A stretch of DNA of 29,318 nt from assembly GCA_028820215.1 (NCBI GenBank), contig JAPPKD010000325.1, forward strand, positions 1 through 29,318, given 5' to 3'. Position 1 is the stretch's first letter. Every line of letters starts with the position of its first letter. A program made the position numbers and the translations under genes. The notes under the pieces were generated by a model. That model saw only the letters and a program-made list of their open reading frames with translations, was not told the DNA's origin and did no database searches. Origin of the DNA: Spirochaetaceae bacterium (GTDB taxonomy: Bacteria; Spirochaetota; Spirochaetia; SZUA-6; Bin103). Positions 1-6,991 of this stretch are shown in pieces.

Positions 1-32
1 ATTCTGACCAATTCACCCGCTCTCTCGACGAT

Positions 33-242
33 TCAATTCGGGATACAACACCTGCCCGGTGCGCCGCCAGTGATCTGTTCGACGCGCGCATCCAGATCGG
101 GTCCGGGTCCCGGAAACCGACAGGATAGCGCGAAGTTGCAAGCTTCAATGAGGTCGGCTTCTGATATCGTCTCCTCGAAAGTCTCTGTGGACGCCACCTC
201 GCGCAGAAGATCCAGTAAGTAGCCTGCAAGCTTCGATTCCAT
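33..242 (-). CDS. small hypothetical protein (69 aa)
   Basis: A 69-residue, mostly acidic soluble protein begins at an ATG and ends at TGA. On the minus strand a GGAG stands about 10 bases ahead of the ATG, which favours real translation. The N-terminal two thirds look helical (leucine-rich and acidic), followed by a proline/glycine stretch and a CC pair near the C-terminus. I recognise no family, and no membrane segment or signal peptide is visible. It stands alone at the window edge, in sequence less GC-rich than its neighbours, so its function and partners cannot be inferred. It could be a remnant of a longer gene. Confidence 0.45.
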   Translation of the reverse strand: MESKLAGYLLDLLREVASTETFEETISEADLIEACNFALSCRFPGPGPDLDARVEQITGGAPGRCCIPN

Positions 243-532
243 GTTACAACTTCTCCGTTGCGCCCGCTACATGCGCTTGTCAGAGTCACTCTACCCGTGA
301 AAATCGCGAGGTTCAATGGAACCTTCCTGCTCGACGCCCCCTGAACCACCTCGACTTTCGGGGAGCGTGGCGAACCTGGCCGATGGTCGCTGATAAGCGG
401 TGGCTGACAAGCCTCGCGACCCTCGGCCGCGGGCCGGGCGCTCGGATCGCGCTCGCCGGATGACACGCTCAGCCCCAGATCGGAGCGGCGTAACGTCGAG
501 ACTCGCGCCACACCGACGGGTCGGCCTCTGTG
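243..532. other. intergenic stretch with no recognised gene
   Basis: About 290 bases lie between the small minus-strand ORF and the ABC-F promoter. Open frames exist on both strands, but they are arginine/serine/proline-rich in the way chance frames in GC-rich DNA are, and they lack a ribosome binding site or family resemblance. I see no tRNA, repeat or hairpin that stands out. Confidence 0.5.
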
Positions 533-562
533 TTGAGGCGGAGCAGGGCGAGCGCCTATACT
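533..562 (+). promoter_or_regulatory. putative sigma-70 promoter of the ABC-F leader
   Basis: TTGAGG (533-538) and TATACT (557-562) are separated by 18 bases. Both are close to the sigma-70 consensus and unusual in this GC-rich sequence. Transcription would start near 569, giving a leader of about 87 nt before the GTG of the ABC-F gene. That leader contains the 6-codon ORF and the stem-loop listed below. The call rests on sequence match only. Confidence 0.5.
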
Positions 563-579
563 CAGTAGCGGAGGCCGGG

Positions 580-600
580 ATGGCAGGCACGATACGGTAA
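580..600 (+). CDS. putative leader peptide MAGTIR of the ABC-F gene
   Basis: A 6-codon ORF (Met-Ala-Gly-Thr-Ile-Arg, then TAA) sits directly after the predicted transcription start. Its ATG is preceded by GGAGG (570-574) with a 5-base spacer, one of the strongest Shine-Dalgarno matches in the window. A perfect stem-loop begins two bases after its stop codon, and the ABC-F gene follows. Antibiotic-resistance ABC-F genes such as msrD and vmlR are known to be controlled by short leader ORFs on which drug-stalled ribosomes change downstream folding or termination. The arrangement here matches that logic; the mechanism is inferred. A longer in-frame ORF starts upstream at 400, but it would begin ahead of the promoter. 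Confidence 0.45.
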   Translation: MAGTIR

Positions 601-602
601 CA

Positions 603-625
603 GAGCATCTCGTCGGGGGATGCTC
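603..625 (+). promoter_or_regulatory. stem-loop in the ABC-F leader (possible attenuator)
   Basis: GAGCATC (603-609) and GATGCTC (619-625) form a perfect 7-bp stem with a 9-base loop. It lies between the leader-peptide stop (598-600) and the ABC-F Shine-Dalgarno GGGGAG (641-646). No U-run follows, so it is not a plain intrinsic terminator. CTCC at 623-626 could alternatively pair with GGAG at 643-646, and CCTCC at 651-655 with the leader Shine-Dalgarno GGAGG at 570-574. Translational attenuation is therefore plausible but not shown. Confidence 0.4.
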
Positions 626-655
626 CTCGCCCGCTCACTTGGGGAGAACGCCTCC

Positions 656-2278
656 GTGCTTACCGTATCGAACCTCTCTGTCGGTCGCGGCCATCGCGAC
701 CTGTTCACCGACGTCTCGTTTTCCGTCGGCGCCGGGGAACGAATCGCCATCCTGGGCCCGAACGGCTCCGGAAAATCCACGCTCATCGAGTGCCTCGCGG
801 GGCGCCTGAGGCCGCGATCCGGGAGCGTGTCCAGGAACCCGCCGGACCTGGCCGTCGGGTATCTCGAGCAGAGCCAAGACGTTGCGAGCTCCGCCGCGAC
901 GGTGGGCGAGCTCCTCGATGCGGACGTGGCTCTGCAGGAGGGGTTGGCCGCTGCCGCGGAACGTCTGGCGGCTTCGCCGCACGACCCGAAGGCGGAGGCC
1001 GCCTACGCCGCCGCGCTGGAACGGTTGACCACGGCGCAGGGAGCCGACGGGACGGCGACCCTGGCGGACTGGAACCTGGCAGAGCTGGATCCGGCCATGG
1101 CCGTGGACCAGCTCAGCGGGGGCCAGAAGCAGAAGCTGGCGCTCGCCAGGCTGCTCGCGGACCGGCCCGACTTCCTGCTTCTGGACGAGCCCACGAACCA
1201 CCTCGACGCCGGGGCGTTGGACCGGCTGGCGGAGGTCCTCCTGCGCTTTCCCGGCGGGGTGCTCCTGGTCTCTCACGACCGTGCGTTTCTCGACCAGGTC
1301 GCCACGGCGGTTCTTGCCGTCGACCCCGCGTCCGGCACCCTTGCGCGGTACGCCGGCAACTACACCGCCTATGCGGAGCGACGCGCGCGGGAACGGGAAC
1401 GCCAGAGCGCGCTGTTTCGCAGCGAGCAGGCGGAGATGGCACGCATGCGCCGGGACATCGCCCGTACCCGGGAACAGGCGCGGCAGGTGGAGACGAGTAC
1501 CACGCCGCGGAATCCAAACGTCCGCCGTCTGGCCAAGAAGGTGGCCAGAAAGGCGAGTTCACGCGAGAAGAAGCTGGAACGATATCGCGACGACCCGGCC
1601 CGCACGCAGCGCCCCACCGACGGCTGGCGCCTCAAGGTGGAGTTCGGCGATGCGGCCGGCGGCGACCGCGCCCTGGCGCTCCAACGGCTCGCGGTCGGCT
1701 ACGACGGCCGTCCGCCCGTGCTGGAGGAGGTTACGGTGGATCTGGGCAGGCGCGAGCGGGTGGCGCTACAAGGCCCGAACGGCAGCGGCAAGACCACCCT
1801 GCTGCGGACGCTTGCCGGAGACCTGCTGCCGGCCGCGGGCAGGCTCCGCACGTCGGCGGCAGCCGTGATCGGCTACATGGCCCAGGAGCAGGAGACGCTC
1901 GATCCCTGCTCGACCCCGCTCGGGACGATTCTCGCCGAGTGCGCGATGTCGGAGACCGACGCCCGCTCCTTCCTGCACTTCTTCCTGTTCTCCGGAGACG
2001 ATCCGTTGCAGCCCATAGCGGAGCTGAGCTTCGGAGAGCGCGCACGTCTGTCGCTGGCGCTCCTGGTCGCCCGCGGCGCGACGGTCCTGTTGCTCGACGA
2101 GCCGCTGAACCACCTCGACCTGGACTCCCGGGAGCGGTTCGAGACCGCGCTCGGTGGGTTCGGCGGCGCCGTGGTCGTGGCTTCCCACGACCGCTATTTC
2201 GTGGAGCGCTTCGCATGCACCGTCTGGGAGCTCCGGCCCGCCGGCTCCGGCCGCCATACGCTCGTCGTGGCGCCCTGA
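656..2278 (+). CDS. ABC-F family ATPase (ribosome-associated; possible antibiotic resistance)
   Basis: This is a 540-residue cytoplasmic protein with two ABC ATPase domains and no membrane segments, the ABC-F layout. Domain 1 has Walker A GPNGSGKST (34-42), signature LSGGQ (153-157) and Walker B plus H-loop DEPTNHLD (177-184). A charged Arg/Glu/Lys-rich linker spans about 240-325, the position of the tRNA-contacting arm. Domain 2 has Walker A GPNGSGKTT (373-381), a variant signature LSFGE and DEPLNHLD. ABC-F proteins bind the ribosomal E site and either act as translation factors or displace antibiotics. I chose GTG 656 because GGGGAG lies 9 bases upstream; an in-frame ATG at 620 falls inside the leader hairpin and would add 12 residues. 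The leader ORF upstream favours a resistance-type member, but sequence alone cannot separate it from a housekeeping one. Confidence 0.9.
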   Translation: MLTVSNLSVGRGHRDLFTDVSFSVGAGERIAILGPNGSGKSTLIECLAGRLRPRSGSVSRNPPDLAVGYLEQSQDVASSAATVGELLDADVALQEGLAAAAERLAASPHDPKAEAAYAAALERLTTAQGADGTATLADWNLAELDPAMAVDQLSGGQKQKLALARLLADRPDFLLLDEPTNHLDAGALDRLAEVLLRFPGGVLLVSHDRAFLDQVATAVLAVDPASGTLARYAGNYTAYAERRARERERQSALFRSEQAEMARMRRDIARTREQARQVETSTTPRNPNVRRLAKKVARKASSREKKLERYRDDPARTQRPTDGWRLKVEFGDAAGGDRALALQRLAVGYDGRPPVLEEVTVDLGRRERVALQGPNGSGKTTLLRTLAGDLLPAAGRLRTSAAAVIGYMAQEQETLDPCSTPLGTILAECAMSETDARSFLHFFLFSGDDPLQPIAELSFGERARLSLALLVARGATVLLLDEPLNHLDLDSRERFETALGGFGGAVVVASHDRYFVERFACTVWELRPAGSGRHTLVVAP

Positions 2279-2295
2279 CGGCGAGTCCGCCGTCA
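2276..2295. terminator. bidirectional hairpin between convergent ABC-F and GNAT genes
   Basis: TGACGGCG (2276-2283) and CGCCGTCA (2288-2295) form a perfect 8-bp stem with a 4-base loop. The stem contains both stop codons: TGA of the ABC-F gene on the plus strand and TGA of the GNAT gene on the minus strand. The U-tract is poor, so termination efficiency is uncertain. Confidence 0.55.
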
Positions 2296-2844
2296 TTCCA
2301 GCTTGCGTTTCAGGAAGAGAGCGACTTCGCCCGCCTCGACGTCGTCGTTGCTGTAGTAGGACAGATCGATTCCGCCGACCTCGAAGCCCACGCTTCGATA
2401 GAAGTCGATCGCCGGAACGTTGGTGGTCTGCGTCTCACAGACCAGGACTCGGAAACCCTCCTTGCCGGCATGCAGGGCGACACGATCCATCAGTCGGCGG
2501 CCCAGGCCCTGCCTCCGGTACGGCTTCGAGATCGCGAACTCCCGGATCCACAGGCTCCGGTTCCAGTCTGCGGTCTCCGCGATCGCGACGCCGACCGTGC
2601 ATCCGCCGTCGCAGGCGGCAAAGGACATGCCCTGACCGACGACATCCCGGTAGCGGCGGAAATCCTCTTCCGACACCGTCCAGCGTTTCTCGTAAGGCTC
2701 GCTCAATTCCTGCCGGTCCAGGGTGAAGCAGACCGCGCGGGCGATCTCCGCCTTGCGGACTCGATACCTGGCACTCGATACGTATCCGTCCGCGACCTCA
2801 AGGTCACCGCGCTGCAGGTGCCAGACCTTCCTGATTTCAACCAT
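2293..2844 (-). CDS. GNAT N-acetyltransferase, streptothricin acetyltransferase-like
   Basis: This 183-residue protein has a GNAT fold. The acetyl-CoA pyrophosphate loop RRQGLG is at 110-115. The C-terminal part reads CETQ-TNVPA-FYRSVGF-GG and ends with a YYSND motif, the pattern of the streptothricin acetyltransferase (SatA/Sat) branch, which acetylates the beta-lysine part of streptothricin. It is the last gene of thioesterase > hemA > GNAT. Its ATG at 2844 overlaps the hemA stop by 8 bases, so translational coupling is likely. An alternative GTG at 2862 would add 6 residues. It ends head-to-head with the ABC-F gene. The true substrate could be another amine or a ribosomal protein; the family call is firm, the substrate is not. 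Confidence 0.8.
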   Translation of the reverse strand: MVEIRKVWHLQRGDLEVADGYVSSARYRVRKAEIARAVCFTLDRQELSEPYEKRWTVSEEDFRRYRDVVGQGMSFAACDGGCTVGVAIAETADWNRSLWIREFAISKPYRRQGLGRRLMDRVALHAGKEGFRVLVCETQTTNVPAIDFYRSVGFEVGGIDLSYYSNDDVEAGEVALFLKRKLE

Positions 2845-4120
2845 CGGGCGAAGCGGCACCACCTACCTCGTCGTTGTCCGGGTCGGCGAAGAGGTACTCC
2901 AGAGCCTGGCGGTAGCGGTTGGCTTCATGGCTTCCGGCCGCTTCGCGCAGGTGCAGCATGGGCCGGCGCACCAGGCGCCGGGCGATGTTGTGCGCCAGCG
3001 TCTGCACGACGCGGCGCTGCCGGGCGTCGAGCTCCGGAAGCCGCCGCCATGCGCGCTCCAGCTCGTCGTCGCGCGTCGCTGCCGCGAGCTCGCCGAGCAG
3101 GCGCAAGGCGGGCGCGACCTCGTGCTCGCGGAGCCATACGAGGAAGTGCGCCAGCTCCTGGTCGATGATCGCCTCGGCGCCCGGCACCTCCGCGGCGCGG
3201 GCCGCGTGGCTGGCGCGGGTGGCCTCCTCCAGGTCGGCGAAGTCGTAGCAGTGGACGCCGGCGGCGTCACACGCTCCGGGCCGGACGTTGGGTGGGAGCG
3301 CCAGGTCGACCAGGTGCAGCGGCCGGCCGGCACGAGCGGCCGCGACTCCGCTCAACATGGGGGGGGCGATGAACGGCTCGGGCGCCGCGGTGGCGGCGAT
3401 GGCGATGTCCGCCTCCCTGAGCGCTTCGGCAGCGCCGCTCCAGGGGACGGCGCGGCCGCCGTGGGTGTCGGCCAGGCGCTCGGCCCTCGCCATGGTGCGG
3501 TTGACCACGGTCAGCGAGCCGATACCCACCGCGTGCAGGCGCTCGCAGGCGCGCCGCGCCATGGTGCCGGCACCGAACACCACCGCCCGCGCCCGGCCGG
3601 CCGATGCCAGGCGCGCCGCGACCAGGTCGACGGCCGCCGACGCCAGCGAGGTGGCATGGCGGGCGATGCCGGTCTCCGTGCGCACGCGCTTGCCGGCGTG
3701 GACGGCCGCGCCGAACAGTGCGTTCAGCACCGGGCCGGCGCTGCCGGCCTCCGTCGCGCGCGCCAGGGCGGCGGCCACCTGGCGCTGGACGTCGGTCTCG
3801 CCCAGGAGCATGGAGTCCAGCCCGGCGGCCACCCGCATCAGGTGGCGGGCCGCGGAGCCCTCGCGCACCGCCGTGAGCGCGGACCGGGCCGCCGGGGGGA
3901 AGTGCTCGCGCAGCACGCCCCGCAGCCACTCCGCGTGTGCGGGATGGCTGTACACCTCGCAACGGTGGCAGGTCGACAGGAGCGCCCACTCCGGGCGCGG
4001 GCCGTCGACCTCCCGCATTGCCGTCTCCAGCCGCGCCGGCAGGATGGCGGCGGCCGCTGCCGCATCGCCCGCCACCGGCTGGGCCAGGGGCCGGTAGTCG
4101 AGCAGCCACGCGTGGATCAT
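2837..4120 (-). CDS. hemA: glutamyl-tRNA reductase
   Basis: HemA reduces Glu-tRNA(Glu) to glutamate-1-semialdehyde with NADPH, the first committed step of C5-pathway tetrapyrrole synthesis. The protein is 427 residues, the usual length. The N-terminal catalytic domain has the LSTCHRCEVY motif with nucleophile Cys51, followed by the GLDSMLLGE signature. A Rossmann NADPH domain follows (VVFGAGTMA, then VVNRT), and a helical dimerisation domain ends the protein. The ATG overlaps the stop of the upstream thioesterase as ATGA. No other haem gene (hemL, hemC, hemB) is in the window, so the pathway must be completed elsewhere. Annotation as hemA is secure; the open frame extends far upstream but only as chance sequence. 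Confidence 0.95.
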   Translation of the reverse strand: MIHAWLLDYRPLAQPVAGDAAAAAAILPARLETAMREVDGPRPEWALLSTCHRCEVYSHPAHAEWLRGVLREHFPPAARSALTAVREGSAARHLMRVAAGLDSMLLGETDVQRQVAAALARATEAGSAGPVLNALFGAAVHAGKRVRTETGIARHATSLASAAVDLVAARLASAGRARAVVFGAGTMARRACERLHAVGIGSLTVVNRTMARAERLADTHGGRAVPWSGAAEALREADIAIAATAAPEPFIAPPMLSGVAAARAGRPLHLVDLALPPNVRPGACDAAGVHCYDFADLEEATRASHAARAAEVPGAEAIIDQELAHFLVWLREHEVAPALRLLGELAAATRDDELERAWRRLPELDARQRRVVQTLAHNIARRLVRRPMLHLREAAGSHEANRYRQALEYLFADPDNDEVGGAASPDG

Positions 4121-4512
4121 CGCGCCAGTGCCCGCACCGCGTCCGGGAGCGGCACCGCCGTGCCGGTGGCGGCGCTGACGGCGGCATGCACGACGCGCGC
4201 CGCCGCGACCGTACGCCCGGCCGGATCGACGAAGTCGGCGCCGACCCGCAGCGAGCGGTCGCCCGGCGCGAACGTCAGGCGAACCTCCAGCAGGTCGCCG
4301 GCGCGGACCGGCGCGGTGTAGTCGGCTTCGGCGTGCACGACCGGCAGGCGGAACCCGCCGTCGCGCAGCAGTTTGCCCAGCGGCAGCCCGCCGGCCCGCA
4401 GTGCCTCCTCGAACGCCTCCTGCACCAGCTCGAACAGCCGGCCGTAGAACAGCACGCCGGCGGCGTCGGTGTGGTGCAGCCGCACGGTCACCCTGTGGCG
4501 GGTCATCTCCAT
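4117..4512 (-). CDS. hotdog-fold acyl-CoA thioesterase (4HBT/YbgC-like)
   Basis: This 131-residue single-domain hotdog protein carries the 4HBT signature near its N-terminus: HHTDAAGVLFYGRLFELVQEAF, shown here only as a motif, with the catalytic Asp at about 16 in TDAAG. Members hydrolyse acyl-CoA or aryl-CoA thioesters; YbgC works on short-chain acyl-CoA and close relatives on dihydroxynaphthoyl-CoA, so the substrate is open. It is the first gene of the minus-strand hemA operon and couples to hemA through an ATGA overlap. Its start at ATG 4512 lies 6 bases from the 11-nt repeat array, which could regulate it. A second ATG two codons in (4506) is a possible alternative start. Confidence 0.8.
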   Translation of the reverse strand: MEMTRHRVTVRLHHTDAAGVLFYGRLFELVQEAFEEALRAGGLPLGKLLRDGGFRLPVVHAEADYTAPVRAGDLLEVRLTFAPGDRSLRVGADFVDPAGRTVAAARVVHAAVSAATGTAVPLPDAVRALAR

Positions 4513-4517
4513 TCACC

Positions 4518-4572
4518 GATCATGTCATGTTCACGTCCCGTTCATGTCGCGTTCGTTGACCGTTCGGTACGA
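4518..4572. repeat. five tandem 11-nt repeats in the thioesterase/moxR divergent region
   Basis: Four GTTC tetramers begin at exactly 11-base intervals (4529, 4540, 4551, 4562). The 11-mers GTTCACGTCCC and GTTCATGTCGC agree at 9 of 11 positions, and a fifth unit at 4518 (GATCATGTCAT) agrees with the latter at 8 of 11. The array fills most of the gap between two divergent genes. Direct repeats spaced by one helical turn are typical of binding sites of OmpR/PhoB-family response regulators. Confidence 0.5.
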
Positions 4573-4584
4573 TAGCCCTAACCT
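4556..4584 (+). promoter_or_regulatory. possible promoter of the moxR operon
   Basis: TTGACC (4556-4561) is a good -35 element. A 17-base spacer leads to TAACCT (4579-4584), a poor -10. The -35 sits inside the last two units of the 11-nt repeats, as expected for a promoter needing an activator. Weak evidence. Confidence 0.25.
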
Positions 4585-4628
4585 TCCGTACTGCCGTACC
4601 GACGGCCACCCGCCTTGAGTGACCCGCC

Positions 4629-5642
4629 ATGAGTGAGTGGAATGACGGCGCAACGCCCGACGCCGTGCGCGACGCCAGCGACGGCATCCGCCGCATCATC
4701 GACAACGTCCGCTCGCTCATTTCCATCGACGCCCGCACGATCGAGCATCTGCTGGCGGCCAAGCTGGCCGGCGGCCACGTCATCCTGGCCGATTCGCACG
4801 GCGTGGGTAAGACGTCTCTGGCCAAGGCGCTGGCCGCCTCCATCCGCTGGCACACGACCGAGACCTCCGATCAAGGCGTCGGCATCGACCAGTTCAGCCG
4901 CATCCAGTGCACGGTCGACCTGCTGCCGCAGGACATCCTGGGCTTCAACCGCTACGACATCGCCAGCGGCTCCTTCACCTTCACGCGCGGTCCCCTGTTC
5001 GCGCACTTCGTGCTCTGCGACGAGATCAACCTGCTGACCCCCAAGACGCAGGGCAGCTTCCTGCAGGCGATGGAGGAGCAGGCCGTGACCGTGGAGGGCA
5101 CCACGTACCGGCTGCCTGACCCGTTCTTCATCATCGCCACCATGAACCTCAAGGGCGCCCACCTGTTCCCGCTGCCGATCCCGCAGCTCGACCGCTTCAT
5201 GGTGCAGCTCTCCCTGGGCTTCCCGTCGACCGCGGACGAGGAGCGCATCGTCAAGCAGCACGGGCGCGAGGACGCCTGGGACCAGATCGGGCCGGTCGTG
5301 TCGTGCGACGAGCTGGTCGCCTGGCAGCGGCTGGTCGACCGGATCTTCATCCACGACGAGGTCGTCACCTACCTGGTCGAGTGCGTGCGCCGAACCCGCC
5401 GCCATCCGGCGGTGGAGTCGGGCGCCAGCCCCCGCACCGGCGTCAAGCTGTCGCGGCTGGCACGCGCCCTGGCCCTGGTGCGCGGCGAGGAGTTCGTGAC
5501 GATCGACCTGGCCAAGGAGGTGCTGGTACCCGGCGTCAGCCACCGGCTGCTGCTGGAAGACACCGACGGCGACGCGCGCGCCGTCATCGACGAGGTGCGC
5601 TCGAACGTCAGGGTGGACCGGGTGCCCGCGCTCGCCGGCTGA
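4629..5642 (+). CDS. MoxR-family AAA+ ATPase
   Basis: This 337-residue AAA+ ATPase has the MoxR layout. The P-loop is DSHGVGKT (55-62; the usual first Gly is replaced by Asp/Ser). Walker B is VLCDEIN, followed by the family block KTQGSFLQAMEE and a conserved ATMN(L/P) sensor segment and QLDRF. MoxR proteins act as chaperones that activate or insert cofactors into partner complexes, nearly always next to DUF58 proteins. Here the DUF58 gene follows directly, sharing one base in TGATG. It is the first gene of a four-gene overlapping operon with transglutaminase and propeller genes. The Shine-Dalgarno is weak. The usual VWA-domain (BatA/BatB) genes are absent. Confidence 0.88.
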   Translation: MSEWNDGATPDAVRDASDGIRRIIDNVRSLISIDARTIEHLLAAKLAGGHVILADSHGVGKTSLAKALAASIRWHTTETSDQGVGIDQFSRIQCTVDLLPQDILGFNRYDIASGSFTFTRGPLFAHFVLCDEINLLTPKTQGSFLQAMEEQAVTVEGTTYRLPDPFFIIATMNLKGAHLFPLPIPQLDRFMVQLSLGFPSTADEERIVKQHGREDAWDQIGPVVSCDELVAWQRLVDRIFIHDEVVTYLVECVRRTRRHPAVESGASPRTGVKLSRLARALALVRGEEFVTIDLAKEVLVPGVSHRLLLEDTDGDARAVIDEVRSNVRVDRVPALAG

Positions 5643-6991
5643 TGGCGACCGCATCGCCTGCACGCCTCCTGCCCCGTTTGCGGCCCTGGTCGCAGACACC
5701 GATCCGCTCCCACGACCACCCCCGCCGGACCGCCGCGCGCGCGGCGCTGCGCTACTACCCGTTCACGTTGCTGGGCACCGGCCTGCTGGCGGCCGCGGGC
5801 TACCTGGCCGGCAGCGCGTTCGCGACGGACAACAGCTACGAGTTCGTGCTGTCCGCCGCCGCCACGCTCGTGCTGGCGGTGCTGGCCTTCGACGGCCGGC
5901 TGCAGGCGCGCCGCATGGCCGCCGTCACGATGGCGTGGGACACCGGCGGGCCGCTGTCCGCCCGCACCCCGGGCCTCCTTGACCTGAAGGCGCCGGGCGC
6001 CGGCCGGCCGCACTACTTCTACCGCCTGCACGCGCGGTTCAGCGGACGACTGCGCGCCGGCAACCGGGCAGCCGTGCACCTGCGTGCGGAGGTCTCGTCG
6101 GCGTCGGAGGAGCTGCCGCTCCGCCTGGAACTGCCGGTCGCAGGCGACCTGGAGGTGCGTGCCCGGCTGGCGGTGCGCGACGTTTTCGGGTTGACCCGCA
6201 GCCACCTGCCGGGTCGCGACGAACGCCGGCTGCTGCCGGTGCGACCGGCGGCGCTGCCTGCGCGCTCGGCCCCGAAGATCGACGCGGCCGTGGGGGACGA
6301 CACCACCCGCCGGCGGCGCTCCTCCGACGAGGAGCGCTACTACATGCGCGAGTACGAGCCCGGCGACCGCCTGAAGGACATCAACTGGAAGGCGTCCAGC
6401 CGTACGGGCGAGCTGATCACCCGCATCTCCCCGGTCAGCGAGCAGCAGACCCGGCTGCTGCACGTCGAGCTCCGCCACTACCGGCCGGCGGGCCCGGAGA
6501 CGCTCGACGCGGTGCTCCACCTCGACTACCTGAAGAGCTGGCTGCTGACGTTCCTGCGCGCGGTCAAGGCCGAGCATGAGGACTTCACCTTCCGGGTCAT
6601 CACCGGTGCCGGCGAGCACGACGTGGACACCGCCGACGACATCGACGACCTGGCCCGCCGCCTCGCGTCCGTCACCTTCGCTCCCGGCCCCGAGCACCGG
6701 CCGGAGGTGCAGCCGCACGAGCTGTTCATCTTCACCACCGCGTTCGACGCCGGCCTTGCCACGCACGTGGCGCAGCTCGGCGACACCGCCGTGCACGTGT
6801 ATCGCACCGTGTCCGCGATTCCGCCGCGCACGGAGGACGACGATGGGAGCAGGCTGGCATTGCGGCCGGTGTCGGCTTCGCTCGTTCCCGGTCCCTGGGC
6901 TCTGCGCCGCGAGCGTTTCGCGCTCGGCCCCTCGCTCCGCGGGACGAACGTCCACGTAGAAGACGAGCCGCTCGAGGTGGGACTGTCGTGA
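5642..6991 (+). CDS. DUF58 domain protein (MoxR partner)
   Basis: This 449-residue protein has two hydrophobic helices near 45-90, then a beta-rich region and the DUF58 signature around 242-256: a REYEPGD segment followed by D-x-NWKASSR-GEL. DUF58 proteins are membrane-anchored partners of MoxR ATPases, with a VWA-like C-terminal fold. Their exact role is unknown, though they are required for assembly or stability of envelope complexes in several bacteria. ATG 5642 overlaps the moxR stop by one base and its own stop overlaps the next start as GTGA, so the proteins are likely made together. No catalytic motif is visible. The family call is firm, the biochemical role open. Confidence 0.85.
   Translation: MATASPARLLPRLRPWSQTPIRSHDHPRRTAARAALRYYPFTLLGTGLLAAAGYLAGSAFATDNSYEFVLSAAATLVLAVLAFDGRLQARRMAAVTMAWDTGGPLSARTPGLLDLKAPGAGRPHYFYRLHARFSGRLRAGNRAAVHLRAEVSSASEELPLRLELPVAGDLEVRARLAVRDVFGLTRSHLPGRDERRLLPVRPAALPARSAPKIDAAVGDDTTRRRRSSDEERYYMREYEPGDRLKDINWKASSRTGELITRISPVSEQQTRLLHVELRHYRPAGPETLDAVLHLDYLKSWLLTFLRAVKAEHEDFTFRVITGAGEHDVDTADDIDDLARRLASVTFAPGPEHRPEVQPHELFIFTTAFDAGLATHVAQLGDTAVHVYRTVSAIPPRTEDDDGSRLALRPVSASLVPGPWALRRERFALGPSLRGTNVHVEDEPLEVGLS

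Noticed and set aside
400..600. A 66-residue plus-strand ORF ending at 600
   Set aside because: Its start precedes the predicted promoter and its first part looks like chance arginine-rich sequence; only the last six codons, with their own Shine-Dalgarno, are kept as a leader peptide.
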